A stretch of 64,000 nucleotides of DNA from Verrucomicrobiota bacterium (lineage in GTDB: Bacteria > Verrucomicrobiota > Verrucomicrobiia > Opitutales > Opitutaceae), in assembly GCA_014584295.1 (NCBI GenBank), contig JACTNC010000017.1, positions 19,497 through 83,496 on the forward strand, in the 5' to 3' direction. This document shows, piece after piece, positions 8,846 to 19,100 of the stretch. The stretch's first letter is position 1. Each line of letters opens with the position of its first letter. A model generated the notes under the pieces. That model was not told the DNA's origin. It searched no databases and was given only the letters and a program-made list of their open reading frames with translations. Both the position numbers and the translations under genes were made by a program.

Positions 8846-10228
8846 TCACTTCAGCGAGACACGGAAGGCGTCGCACCGGCGACGAAGGTCGTCGAGCGTT
8901 GCGCGGTCGGCAGTTTGTCCGGAGAGATTGTTCTCCTCGTGGGGATCGGCAGCGAGATCGAAGAGTTCCTCCACGAGCGGACTTGTTTCGGGATAGCGGA
9001 TGTATTTCCAGCGCTCGGTACGTACACCCTCGACCTTTGGAATCGGACGCCGTTCGGGGTCGGTGAAGACGTGCTCGTAGTACCAGTCGCTGTGAACGCG
9101 GGCGGCGGGATCTCGGAGCAGCGGCTGAAGGTCGACGCCTTGCATCGCGGCGGGAATGGGCACACCGGCGATTGCGAGGAAGGTGGGCGCGAGGTCGATA
9201 TTGAGCGCCATCGCGCTGCGACGTCCGCGTGTCGAAGCCGGCAGTCGCGGATCTGCAATGATGAGGGGAAATCGGATCGATTCCTCGTACATGAGCCATT
9301 TTCCGGAAAGTCCATGGGCGCCCATGAATGCACCGTGATCGGATGCGAAGACCACGACGGTATTGCGGTCCAGCCCGCGCGCCGCCAGCGCCGCCCGAAC
9401 CTGGGCGACGGCAAGGTCCGCACGGGCTATGTACGCGTTGCGAAGCCGGACGTAGCTTTCGAAAGCGGTGCGTGAGTCGATGAGCCGCGGGGATGCGGCC
9501 AGGCTATTGCGGACGACCGCGGGCAGGCGATCGAATGCCTTGCGGGTGAGTGTGGACGGACGCGAGATGGGTGTGGTTTCGGCGGGTGGGGTAAATTCAG
9601 GATCCTTGTAGTCGAGCGGTCCGTGGGGCTCCTTCAGCGCCATTATGAGGCAGAACGGCTGATTGCGCGGCGTGGAATCGAGAAACTCGACTGCCTTTTC
9701 GGTCATGACGGTCGTGAGGTACCGGGTGCGCCCGCCTACAGTTTGACGAAATGAGAAATTCTGAGGGAAACCGTACCACAGGTCAAAAAGATCGGCCGGA
9801 AGCGCGCGATGTTCGTCCACCTCGGGTGAACCCACCGCAAACTTGCCGAGGTAGGCCGTACGGTAACCGTGCTCGCGCAGCAGCACCGGGAAGGTGAGCG
9901 CGAGTTGGGCGTTGGTAAGGGGTTTCCTGAATTCCTCGATACCATGACGGCGCATGTATTGGCCCGTGAGGATGCTTGCGCGGCTGCAGCAGCAGATGGC
10001 TGTTGTGGCGAATGCGTTTTCGAAGAGGACGCCGTCCGCCGCGAGCTTGTCGATAGCCGGTGTCTGTGTGCCGAGTCCACCGGTAACGCTCATCCCGGCG
10101 TAGGGCTGATCGTCCGTTAGGAAAAAGACGATGTTGGGGCGGCTCTCGCTTGAGGCTGCAATCAGATTTGTTGCGGCAGTTGCAGCGACAAGCAGAAGGG
10201 ACGCAAAGCGGAGATTGAAAAGTGACAT
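8846..10228 (-). CDS. Secreted sulfatase (arylsulfatase superfamily)
   Basis: This 460-residue formylglycine-dependent sulfatase has a signal peptide. The metal-binding NIVFFLTDDQ lies near residue 32. The active-site signature is CCCSRASILTGQ near residue 79, in which the first Cys would be matured to formylglycine and Pro of the CxPSR consensus is replaced by Cys. The C-terminal metal block is VVVFASDHGAFMGAHGL. It is the last gene of the minus-strand polysaccharide locus, 3 bp after the PL9-like lyase gene, so the two are translationally close. It probably removes sulfate esters from oligosaccharides released by the lyase and esterases. The specific sulfatase subfamily cannot be set by eye. 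Confidence 0.9.
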   Translation of the reverse strand: MSLFNLRFASLLLVAATAATNLIAASSESRPNIVFFLTDDQPYAGMSVTGGLGTQTPAIDKLAADGVLFENAFATTAICCCSRASILTGQYMRRHGIEEFRKPLTNAQLALTFPVLLREHGYRTAYLGKFAVGSPEVDEHRALPADLFDLWYGFPQNFSFRQTVGGRTRYLTTVMTEKAVEFLDSTPRNQPFCLIMALKEPHGPLDYKDPEFTPPAETTPISRPSTLTRKAFDRLPAVVRNSLAASPRLIDSRTAFESYVRLRNAYIARADLAVAQVRAALAARGLDRNTVVVFASDHGAFMGAHGLSGKWLMYEESIRFPLIIADPRLPASTRGRRSAMALNIDLAPTFLAIAGVPIPAAMQGVDLQPLLRDPAARVHSDWYYEHVFTDPERRPIPKVEGVRTERWKYIRYPETSPLVEELFDLAADPHEENNLSGQTADRATLDDLRRRCDAFRVSLK

Positions 10229-10231
10229 GGG

Positions 10232-11368
10232 CTATTTCCGGAACACTCTTGTTGATCGTGTGCGAGGTGGCGGGTCGGAAGAATGTGCTGGATCATAGGG
10301 TACCATGCCCTCGCGGGTGAGGGCGGTGGACTCAACATAGGTGGCGGGAACGGTCGCGCCATCGCTTCCGGACCATAGATTGTTCTCCTCGACCGTGCCG
10401 TGAACGAGGGCGGCAGGAGCATCCCAGGAGACATTGTCGCGAAGGACGTTGGGCTCGCCTGATTTGGTGGCCAGGATAACAGAGAACCCCTTGCCGCAGC
10501 GAATCGCGGTGCAGCGCTCAAAAAGCAGGGGCCCGGTATTGTTGTTCTGGTCGAAGCCGCGTTTGGGCTGATCGATGGCGACGCAGCCGACAATGACATG
10601 GGCAGCGGGTACAAAATCGCCGCCCACCTTGAAGCCGTTGCCATTGCCGGTGAAGCCCTCGATCTTCCAGAGATCAAGACCATTGCGATAGGCGACGCAG
10701 TTTTCGATTCGCACCGGGTGCGGAGCCTTCCACAGGTCGAAACCGTCGTCTGCGTTCTCCCAAGCGCGACAACCGCGGAAAACGATGCCGGGGCCCACAT
10801 CGAATTTTGCACCGAAGCCGTCGGCGTTCTGGCCGCGAGTGGGGAGATCCACGTTGCGGTAGGATTCGCAATCAAGGACGAGCGTTTCGCTTGCCGGCGA
10901 GCCGAGGTTGATGCCGGTGTTTTGGTTGGCATGAGCGCGGCAGCGTTCGACGACGTTGTGATGGCCGGTGAGTGAGATGCCGAAACCCGCAGCGCCGGTG
11001 ATTTCGAACCCGACGATGTGCCAATAATCACCGGAGACAGCAAAACCGTGAGAACGGCGATCCTTGCCCGCTCCTGAAAAGTCGAAAATCGGTCGCTCGG
11101 GTCCGACGGCTTCGACACGGATCAGTGCAGATGCTGTTCCCTTGCCGGCGAACTGAATCGTGTTTTCGGGCCGATAAGTGCCTGGGGCGACCCGGATGGT
11201 GTCGCCTTGACGGGCAATGGCTACCGCCGCAGCGAGATCGGCGAATGGCGATGTTTCGGTGCCTGTTGCGTCGGCTTTCCCATCAGGCGAGACGAAGAGG
11301 GTCGCGGCACCCGCCCCGGCGTTGATCACCACGAAGACGGCGAAGAGAAATACGCAGGAGGATCTCAT
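10232..11368 (-). CDS. Secreted right-handed beta-helix protein, candidate pectate lyase family 9
   Basis: This 378-residue secreted protein (signal peptide MRSSCVFLFAVFVVINAGAG) has the N-terminal FVSPDGKADATGTETSPF and GDTIRVAPGTYR of extracellular parallel beta-helix enzymes. Repeating coil turns include NQNTGINLGS, GQNADGFGAKFDVGPG and ENADDGFDLWKAP. The ADGFxxKxxVGPG...DDGxDL arrangement resembles the Ca-binding coil of PL9 pectate/rhamnogalacturonan lyases. Its neighbours (rhamnogalacturonan acetylesterase homologue, two sulfatases) fit degradation of a pectin-like polymer. Alternative: a non-catalytic beta-helix protein; catalytic lysine placement needs an alignment. Confidence 0.78.
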   Translation of the reverse strand: MRSSCVFLFAVFVVINAGAGAATLFVSPDGKADATGTETSPFADLAAAVAIARQGDTIRVAPGTYRPENTIQFAGKGTASALIRVEAVGPERPIFDFSGAGKDRRSHGFAVSGDYWHIVGFEITGAAGFGISLTGHHNVVERCRAHANQNTGINLGSPASETLVLDCESYRNVDLPTRGQNADGFGAKFDVGPGIVFRGCRAWENADDGFDLWKAPHPVRIENCVAYRNGLDLWKIEGFTGNGNGFKVGGDFVPAAHVIVGCVAIDQPKRGFDQNNNTGPLLFERCTAIRCGKGFSVILATKSGEPNVLRDNVSWDAPAALVHGTVEENNLWSGSDGATVPATYVESTALTREGMVPYDPAHSSDPPPRTRSTRVFRK

Positions 11369-11473
11369 TTCAGGCAGGAGTTCGGCAGCGCGCGGCTTTT
11401 GCTCATTCGATCAAGCTAGAGAACTTGGAATCGGTACTCAGGCTCTGCATGTCGATGAGCGAGATTGCAAAAA

Positions 11474-13072
11474 TTACCTGAGTTTGGACAGGTCCCGCTT
11501 CAGGTTGGGATTCGGGAGAGCCGGGCTGTTGTCGCCTGACCGGTCGCGGGTGAAGCCCCGCGAAATGGACGGCGCGAAATCGGTTGGGTAATGTGCCGCG
11601 AGCCGATTCTTGGCAGCGACGATCTCCCGATCCTTTGACCGCGCGAGATTCTTCCACTGCATTGGATCGGCCTGCATGTCGTAGAACTCCTCGGTCCCGT
11701 CCTCGTAGCGGATGTAGTACCAGCGCTCATCACGAATCGACGCGTTGCCGAGTCCGTTGATCGTCATGGTTGGATACGGCCAGGGCTGGCTTGGATTCTT
11801 GAGCAGCGGGGCGAAACTGCGTCCATCAATATCGGGGTTTCCGGGCAGATTGCAGAGCTCAATGAGGGTCTTGTAGAGGTCCATCAGATTGACGACGCGC
11901 ATGGATTCTGCGCGCTTGGTTGTCACTCCCGGCACGCGCACCATCAGGGGTAGCCGAGTGGCTTCTTGCCAGAGTGTGGCCTTCCTGAAGCGGAGCTTTT
12001 CGCCCAGATGCCAGCCATGGTCACCAAAGATCATGACGACGGTGTTGTCCTTGTAGGCACTCTTTGCGAGGGCATCGAGAACCACACCCACACAGTCATC
12101 CGCATAAGCTGCGGACGCGAGATAGGCCTGCACGGCGCGTTTGAAAAGATCGGATCGATCCTTTTGGGCCACCCATCTGAAATCGGCGGAGGGGCTGAAT
12201 TTCTTCTCTCCTGAGGGAGTCAGGATGTCATCGAGATCATCGAGCCGGTAGTCCGGGATTTTGATCTTCTCCAAGGGAAAGCGATCAAAGTATTCCTGGG
12301 GTACATACCAAGGAAGGTGTGGTTTCTTGATGCCGACCACGAGGAAGAACGGTTTGTCGTGAGATTTTGCGAGCTCACCTGCAGCCCACTGAGCGGTGTG
12401 ATAGTCCATGGTGTCCTCCTTCTTGTCCTTTGTCGGGCCCCAGGAGAATTCCACCCCCTCGTCATTCCTGTCGGCAGGGTCGCTGCTCCGAAAAGGCTCA
12501 CCTTTCTTGCCGTCGTAGATGCCCTTTTGTCGCGAGAAGAGGTGACTGGCGTCCACGCCGCCCTTTCCATCGGTGGGGCTCCAATCCGTGAAGGCCCATT
12601 GGCCCTCATCCCCGCCATCCCGTGTGGAATGTTTGTGGAAGAACTTTCCGCGGTTGAATGTCTGATAGCCGTTCTTGGCAAAATATTCGGGCATCGTCGC
12701 ATGCGTTTGTACGAGGGCTGAACGACGCATGTTGGATCCGTTTCCATAGACGCCGCTGCGATTCGGCATGAAACCGGAGATGAATGCCGACCTTGAAGGG
12801 CCGCAGATGGGACCCGGGCAATAGGCATTTTGAAAGGCCACGGCTCCTTCCTCGCAGAATCGGTCCATGTTTGGTGTACGAGTCTGACGATTGCCGCCGA
12901 ATTCCCCGACCCAGTCATTCATGTCGTCGACGGCAATGATCAGCACATTGGGTTTGGATTCAGCAGGTGCTGCCGACAAATGCGACGCGAGCGGGAAAAG
13001 CAGGACGGAAAGGCGCAGCGTGACGGTTCGCAGTACTGCCGAAGGAGGGATACAAAACGAGGAATGATTCAT
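11474..13072 (-). CDS. Secreted sulfatase (iduronate-2-sulfatase-like)
   Basis: This ~532-residue sulfatase is counted from the ATG at 13072; the longer frame from 13111 adds residues ahead of a good signal sequence. It has NVLIIAVDDMNDWVG near residue 41, the formylglycine signature ICGPSRSAFISG around residue 89 (CxPSR consensus intact), and VVMIFGDHGWHLGEK. The DDMNDW start is typical of iduronate-2-sulfatase-like members common in Verrucomicrobia, Planctomycetes and Bacteroidota. It sits between the PL9-like lyase and the CE12 acetylesterase genes on the same strand and very likely acts in the same depolymerisation pathway. Confidence 0.9.
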   Translation of the reverse strand: MNHSSFCIPPSAVLRTVTLRLSVLLFPLASHLSAAPAESKPNVLIIAVDDMNDWVGEFGGNRQTRTPNMDRFCEEGAVAFQNAYCPGPICGPSRSAFISGFMPNRSGVYGNGSNMRRSALVQTHATMPEYFAKNGYQTFNRGKFFHKHSTRDGGDEGQWAFTDWSPTDGKGGVDASHLFSRQKGIYDGKKGEPFRSSDPADRNDEGVEFSWGPTKDKKEDTMDYHTAQWAAGELAKSHDKPFFLVVGIKKPHLPWYVPQEYFDRFPLEKIKIPDYRLDDLDDILTPSGEKKFSPSADFRWVAQKDRSDLFKRAVQAYLASAAYADDCVGVVLDALAKSAYKDNTVVMIFGDHGWHLGEKLRFRKATLWQEATRLPLMVRVPGVTTKRAESMRVVNLMDLYKTLIELCNLPGNPDIDGRSFAPLLKNPSQPWPYPTMTINGLGNASIRDERWYYIRYEDGTEEFYDMQADPMQWKNLARSKDREIVAAKNRLAAHYPTDFAPSISRGFTRDRSGDNSPALPNPNLKRDLSKLR

Positions 13073-13124
13073 GGTAAAGATTCTCGACTGGCAGTGCCGC
13101 GCGGATCCCAACGCAAGCGGCCTG

Positions 13125-13928
13125 TCATTTCTTGAGCGCAGCCGCGAGTGGTTGATCCTTCAGGCTCTTGATTCCGGCGATGACACACTCCGCATTGATC
13201 CTGGCGCCCAGCTTGCGGGTGTGTTGGCGATCGTTGAAGATCTCGCGGGCCTTTGACTCTCCGAGCGCATCAAAGCGGTCGGCCGCACGCGAATTCAGAT
13301 CGATGAATGCTGCACCGCTGGTTCGCGCAGCCTCTGCAGCCCAGTTCGCGTAACCGTCGAAGCCGCGCTTGATCTTCCCCTTTTCCCACTCGTTGCGTGG
13401 AGGGGGAGAGCAGATGATGGGTGTGGCACCCTTTGACTTCACGTCGTGCACGTACTGGCGCAGATACCAGCCGTAGCTGTGGACGAGCTTGTGCTGACCT
13501 TTCACTCCCACTTGGATCGTCTCGTCACCGGCGGATGTGATCGTGGAGCGATTGGGGTTGTTCGGCGAATTCCACGTATCGTTGTGGCCGAATTGGAGGA
13601 TGACAAAATCGCCTGGCTGGATCTTTTCGAGGATGCTGGGCCAAGCGCCTTCCTCGATGTAGCTGCGACTGCTGCGGCCGCCGCGTGCTTCGTTGTAGAC
13701 GTGAATTTTAGCCGTATCAAAAAACGTCCCGATTTCCTGCCCCCAGCCCCACGGGCCGCGCGAGCCGTCACCGGTACCGGTTTTCATGATCGAGTCGCCC
13801 ACGAGGAACAGGGCCGGGTGCTGGACGGGTTCCGTCGGAGCCCCGGGCGAAACTTCGGCGGCATGAATGCCGACAGCCAGCAGCAGCGAGGCGACGAGGA
13901 CGCGCGACATCAACAGAAGGCGTTTCAC
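13125..13928 (-). CDS. Rhamnogalacturonan acetylesterase (SGNH, CE12-like)
   Basis: This 267-residue secreted SGNH-hydrolase has its four blocks in order: FLVGDSIMKTG (Ser nucleophile) near residue 43, a glycine block NEARGGRSSRS, FGHNDTW (Asn/His) and the C-terminal catalytic D-x-x-H in NDRQHTRKLG. The CE12 family removes acetyl groups from rhamnogalacturonan or xylan. A signal peptide is present (MKRLLLMSRVLVASLLLAVG). Its start codon overlaps the stop of the upstream esterase gene by 4 bp (ATGA), evidence for translational coupling. The neighbouring lyase and sulfatases support a pectin-like target. Confidence 0.9.
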   Translation of the reverse strand: MKRLLLMSRVLVASLLLAVGIHAAEVSPGAPTEPVQHPALFLVGDSIMKTGTGDGSRGPWGWGQEIGTFFDTAKIHVYNEARGGRSSRSYIEEGAWPSILEKIQPGDFVILQFGHNDTWNSPNNPNRSTITSAGDETIQVGVKGQHKLVHSYGWYLRQYVHDVKSKGATPIICSPPPRNEWEKGKIKRGFDGYANWAAEAARTSGAAFIDLNSRAADRFDALGESKAREIFNDRQHTRKLGARINAECVIAGIKSLKDQPLAAALKK

Positions 13929-16048
13929 GCGGGGACACCCGCAGGAGAGGCGGGTTCAATCTGCCGCAGCTTCTTGCGCTCGAGTTCACGGTAGCAGTCT
14001 GGCAGGTCGAATGCTTTCAGGACACCGGGAACAAAGGTTGCCAGGGGCCACTGGTATCGCTCGGACTCCGCCACATCTGCATAGCTGGTGAGGGCATGCT
14101 TCAGTGTCACCTGCTTCACGAGATCGTGCAGCACACCCGCAAACGTGCCGGGAATGGCCCCCCAACCGCGGGCGACGAGGTGCACGTCCCCATGGCCGTA
14201 GCTGGCCATCCAGTCGAGAACACTCAGGACATCATGCGTGCGCTGGCCCGCCGTGGGATAATCGAACAACAAGCCGAACCCGGCATGGAGATAGTCTGCA
14301 CCGCCCTTTTTGGGATTGGCGGGAGTTGACAGCACCGGACGAGATTCGCCCACACCTCGCACATCACAGGCGTAGAATGCGGCATCCGGTTCGGACGCTG
14401 CGAGTTCTTTCAACCACGGGTCGGATCGCAATTCTTCGTCGGCGGATTGGTGTGCGACATACAGGACTGCCCGCTTGGGGCCCCGCGGAGGCCGCGACTG
14501 GAGAGGAGTGTCGTTGAGCCGGTAGGCGTAGACGTGAACATCCGGCTCGGTTTCCAGCAGGTACTCTCCCTGGCTGCGCTTTGGGTAGCCGCGTGGGTGC
14601 GGCTGGCGCATGATACGAAATTCGCATACGCCTTCGCGTGCCGGCATTTTCAGGATTGCGGAGATCCGCTTCTTCAGCGCGTCGCCGCTCAAGGCGGGGC
14701 GCGATTTGCGCAGCTTTCGGGAGAGTTCGCTCGTGTAGGAGAACTCCGTCATCGGCTTGAGTTCCGCCACCTGGCCATGCGGCAGGCAGCGCAACTCCTC
14801 CCAATTCTCGCGCACGAGGTCCGGTTCCTTCTCCACAATCGGCATGCCCGAGTGGTGATTGAACCAGCGGTACATCGCCTCGCGGTTGGGTTTGGCGAAA
14901 CCGTGGCCTCCTTCGCCGAGATAGAAGGAGAAATTTTCCTCTGCTCCGAGCAGGGAGTAGAGTCTGCGCAACCTGCGACAGGCCTCCTCGAAACCGCGCG
15001 CATCGAAATAGTCGCCCTCCTGCCCGACGAGCAGCACCGGACGTGGAGCCATCGCCGCAAGGAAATCGGAATGATCGAGACCACGCGCGAGCAGACCCCA
15101 TGGCCATTGTTCGGGATCCTGGGAGTGTTCGTTCTCAACGTTGCGACGCAGCGATGTCACGTTGCAGCTCGGTGCTGCCATCGTGAGACGGAAGTCGAAA
15201 CCGCAGAGCTGCATCGTCTGGTTGCCGCCTCCGGAACTTCCCGTCATGCCGATGTGGCGTGAATCCACCTCGGGACGCGAAAGCAGGTAGTCCAGCGAAC
15301 GAACGCAGTCCCACATGAACCAGGTTGGCAGGTTCTCACCGACGAGAGGCATGCGTACCCCGCTGTAGGTGTGCTCGCTGGTTCCGGCGCCGACGATCGC
15401 CTTGTAGTGATTGTCCACGTATTGTACACGCTCGCCCTGACCGATGGGATCGAACGCGAGGGCCACGTAACCCAGTTTTGCGAGGGCCTGGGCGATGGAC
15501 GATGAACCGACCTTGCCCGACGAGAAGTGGCCGACGGGAACCATGACGCCGGGCGCAGGCGCTTTCAGTTTGTTCGGGACAAAGAGATTGGCGGTTACCG
15601 GAAATCCGGGGCGGCTTTCATAGATGACGTTTTCGATGCGGTAGCCATCGCGCTCGAGGGTCTTCATCACTCTCGGCTTGAGTGGCGTCTTCTCCGGCAT
15701 CGGGCCGTAGCACTGGCGCAGGCGCTCCCTGACATCGGCAACATAGCGTTCCGCATCCGCACGGGTGCGCATGGCTGCCCGACGGGCGTCCGCCTCGCGC
15801 ATGGTTTCACGCACGCGCCTCACGTAGTATTCCTGAACGGAACGCGGTGAACGATTCTGACGGACAAGGCTCTTTGGATCCGGAGCCGCGATACTCTCCG
15901 CGCCATCTTCACCGTCGCCACCCGAAGGAGGCCGGCCGCGACCCCTGGTTTGAGTCGGCTCGGCGGCGCCGACTACCGAGGGAAGCGTTGCACCGAAGAG
16001 CGCAAAGCCACTGCGCTGGAGCATCTGACGACGGGTAAGATCATTCAT
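13925..16048 (-). CDS. Large secreted esterase with two alpha/beta-hydrolase domains (acetyl xylan esterase-like)
   Basis: This 707-residue protein begins with a Tat-like signal (TRRQMLQRSGFALFG). Domain 1 (about residues 100-390) is a catalytic alpha/beta hydrolase with VYESRPGFPVTANLFVP, the nucleophile elbow TGSSGGGNQTM, an acid in GDYFDARGF and a His in GEGGHGFA. Domain 2 (about residues 500-690) repeats the fold (RAVLYVAHQS, DVRGVGESRP, VLDWMASYGHGDVHL) but its elbow reads ARGWGAI with no serine, so it is probably inactive. The CE12 gene overlaps its 3' end. Likely role: deacetylation of sugar polymers, or removal of methyl or glucuronoyl esters. Confidence 0.85.
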   Translation of the reverse strand: MNDLTRRQMLQRSGFALFGATLPSVVGAAEPTQTRGRGRPPSGGDGEDGAESIAAPDPKSLVRQNRSPRSVQEYYVRRVRETMREADARRAAMRTRADAERYVADVRERLRQCYGPMPEKTPLKPRVMKTLERDGYRIENVIYESRPGFPVTANLFVPNKLKAPAPGVMVPVGHFSSGKVGSSSIAQALAKLGYVALAFDPIGQGERVQYVDNHYKAIVGAGTSEHTYSGVRMPLVGENLPTWFMWDCVRSLDYLLSRPEVDSRHIGMTGSSGGGNQTMQLCGFDFRLTMAAPSCNVTSLRRNVENEHSQDPEQWPWGLLARGLDHSDFLAAMAPRPVLLVGQEGDYFDARGFEEACRRLRRLYSLLGAEENFSFYLGEGGHGFAKPNREAMYRWFNHHSGMPIVEKEPDLVRENWEELRCLPHGQVAELKPMTEFSYTSELSRKLRKSRPALSGDALKKRISAILKMPAREGVCEFRIMRQPHPRGYPKRSQGEYLLETEPDVHVYAYRLNDTPLQSRPPRGPKRAVLYVAHQSADEELRSDPWLKELAASEPDAAFYACDVRGVGESRPVLSTPANPKKGGADYLHAGFGLLFDYPTAGQRTHDVLSVLDWMASYGHGDVHLVARGWGAIPGTFAGVLHDLVKQVTLKHALTSYADVAESERYQWPLATFVPGVLKAFDLPDCYRELERKKLRQIEPASPAGVPA

Positions 16049-16155
16049 GTTTGGATAAGGGAAGTGAGGTTCTGGAAGGTGGCATGCGGCCGCAGCCGTC
16101 GCCGCAAACCCTACATCTTTTCGTGATGCTGTCTAACGGCGGCACTCATTCTGAA

Positions 16156-19100
16156 TCAGAGATCGAACGTTGCAGTGAGCACGAACGAGCGAGGATCCAC
16201 GATGCGGAAGGTGTGTCCTTCGCCGTTGGGATAGGCACCGACGGCCTGGAGACGCGCGTGGGACTCCTGGATATTGCGTACATTGAGCTGGAAGCGAGCG
16301 CGCACCTTGTCGTTGAAGAGTCGCATCTGATAGGACACGAACGCATCGAAATAGGCATGGGACTTGTCCCAGATCGGCCGGCTCGGATCCAGTTCCTCCG
16401 CGGCCTCGAGGCTTCCGTTGAGAGGTATGCCGTAGTATCCAATGGCACCCTTGCTTTCCCAGCGCACGCCGCCGCCCACGGTGAAATTCCTGAGTGTTCG
16501 GTTGTCGGTGATTCCGGCGAGCTTGTAACTGGTTGCCAGGTTGAAGCGCCATTCGCGGATTTGCGGGCGTGCGGTGCCGCGGGTGGCCCGGTCGATACGG
16601 AGAGGGGTCTCGATAGTTCTGGCTACGTATCCCCTTGCTGTTTCGGCTCCTGGCGACGGGAATTCTCCGACGTACGAGGTGTCGAGCCACTTGGTTCCTG
16701 TGCGCGGATCGATGATGGTCTCCCATTGCTTGAACCGCTGTTCAATCCACAATGCATTGCTGGGAGATTGAGCCCCGTCGATGGATTCGGCTCGCGTGAC
16801 ATTGGCTCGGAGCGTCCAGAAATTATTGGGATTGTAGTTGAGCTCATATTCTTCGCCCTTGGCGTCGATGTTGGTGATGTCGGCGACCGTCTGGCCGGCA
16901 TACGCATCCAGATCGGCCTGGGTCAGACCCATGATCGCGTAGACTTGGGATTCAAGTTCCGTGGGAGAAATCGCGGGGTTACGCTGGCTGATCCAGTTGC
17001 GGGCCTGACGCTGAAGGGTGAACGGCTGGGTGGTACGTGTATCGGCGAAGTCGACCTGGAGGGATCGGTTTGCGATGTTGGTGCTCTGATCCGCGCGTGC
17101 GTTAATCTGGTGCGTGGTATAGTGGTTTGCACGCAGCATGAATTTGCGGCCGAAACTGATGGTGAAGCCGTAGTCCTTGCCGTTGGAGGTGGGGTTGGGC
17201 AGTACCTCTTGGAGAATGTTTATGGCCGGCTCCTCGGGTCGAAAACTGTTGGATTGGTTATAGTAGAATCCCGTGCCCTGCAGCACGGAAGCGAGGCGCG
17301 CGGACCAGCCCGTACCACTGCTAGCATTTTCGATGAAACTCCAATCGCGGAAAGGTCGAAGCACTGCGCCGCTCGTCGTGGTATCTCCCTCGCGGATATC
17401 CCAGTCACCTCGCCAGCCATCCATTCGGGCGTAATCGAAGTCATATCCATTGGGCATGAGAAACGCGCGGTTCTGCCTCTTGTTGCCGCTTTGATCGTGT
17501 CGGCGACCGAACGTGGTCACCAGTCTTCCTCCGAAAAACGTGCTCTGCAGCATGGCTCCCTTGGTCTGAATCAGATTGACCGTGGAGTTGGCATTTTCGC
17601 CGGCGCTGGCTTCGGTGATGCCGGCCGCACCGAAGGTCGCCTGGTCGGTTACCCATTTCTTGTTGATGGGATCATACCATACAAAGTCGTAGGTTCCATA
17701 TTCCGCACGGGAGGGCGCGTAATCGACGTTCTGGCCATGGGCGTCGCCCACATAATAATGGTAGTAGGGCCGCGTGGCCAGTTGCGATGTGACGAATCCA
17801 TTGGTGGTTGCCTGGTTCCCCTTTGGCTGACCGGCGGGTGCGTAGATGGGATTGTCCGAGATCATTGCATCGCGAAAGCGATAGACATGGTTCTTGGACT
17901 TGCGCTCCTCGAAGTAGCCGAGAACCTGCTGACGGCCCAGGAAACGGAGCCATTTCGACTTTTCCTTTGTGAGATCGAGGATATAGGCAAGCTGGGCGCG
18001 ATAGGCGTCCTGCTCGTAGGGAGTTTCTGTCCAAACGGGTTCAGCCACACCGAGGTAGGGTTTCAGGTAGTACGGATTGACGCTGCCGTCGAGCAGGCGG
18101 CTATTGGGATCGACGAAGAGATGCCCGCTTGTGCCGACGGGCGTAGTGGAGCCGACGGTGGTCTTGCGGGTGCGATCGGCGTCTTCTCTCTGCCATGCAA
18201 ATTGGAAAGCTGCCGTATGGCGCCCTGTGTCGAGGAGGAACTGTTCAAACTCCACCGTCGAAGTGGCCACCTCTTCCCGTTGATAGTTGGGCCCTGAGAG
18301 GTTGATATGGGCATAGTCGTAGATAGAAGGATCCGAAATGCCGCGGAAGGTGGCGAATAGGGGGCGCCCGGTGCGAATGGGCTCGGCAATGCTCTCGAGG
18401 AGGCGATTGACGCCGGTGACGCTGCTGGGACCGTTGGTGGCGGTGGCGGCGGGCATGCGACTGATTTCCCAGAGCTGTATTCCGCCGTTGTCTACGAAAA
18501 GGATTGGTCCGGGCCTGTTTTGGTTTCCCAACCCCGCGGGGTTGGTCGTGCCCGTGAATGGCGTGGCGACACCATTGATGGTGGCGATCTGGGTGACCGG
18601 ATCCCAGGTGGGGCTGCCGAGTTCGCGCCAGTAGGAAACACCGTCGCGAGGCGTCAGCGTATTGGCCCGGGTGCCGTCGGCCAGGTACGACTGGAATGAT
18701 GCCCGGAGGGAAGTTCTTTTGAACGGCTGGATACGAATCATCGCGTTGAGCCGTCGCGTATTGTAGGATGAGGGCTTTTGGTGATATTCGTCGTGCTGGT
18801 AGACGGCGCTGACGCGGGCGGCGAGTTTTCCCGGGATGAGCGCGCGATTGAGGTCGATGGACGTGCGCCAGCCACCGGTGTCGTCCATACGCATCTGGGT
18901 GGTCGAAATCGCCCGGTTGAGGTTGGCGGAAGAGGAAACCATGTTCACGGTGCCGGATCCTTCGCCGAGTCCGAAGATGCTCGAATTTGGGCCGCGACTA
19001 ATTTCGACGGCGTCGATGTCGATGGGATCGACAGGCACCCGACCGCTTGAGGCGAAACCGGAGCGAGTGATATTGGCCGAGCCGATGCCGCGAACGCGGT

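Noticed and set aside
16051..18297. Long plus-strand frame of 748 codons opposite the TonB-dependent receptor
   Set aside because: It mirrors the codon structure of the receptor gene on the other strand, has no recognisable domain, and the receptor reading is full length with clear motifs.
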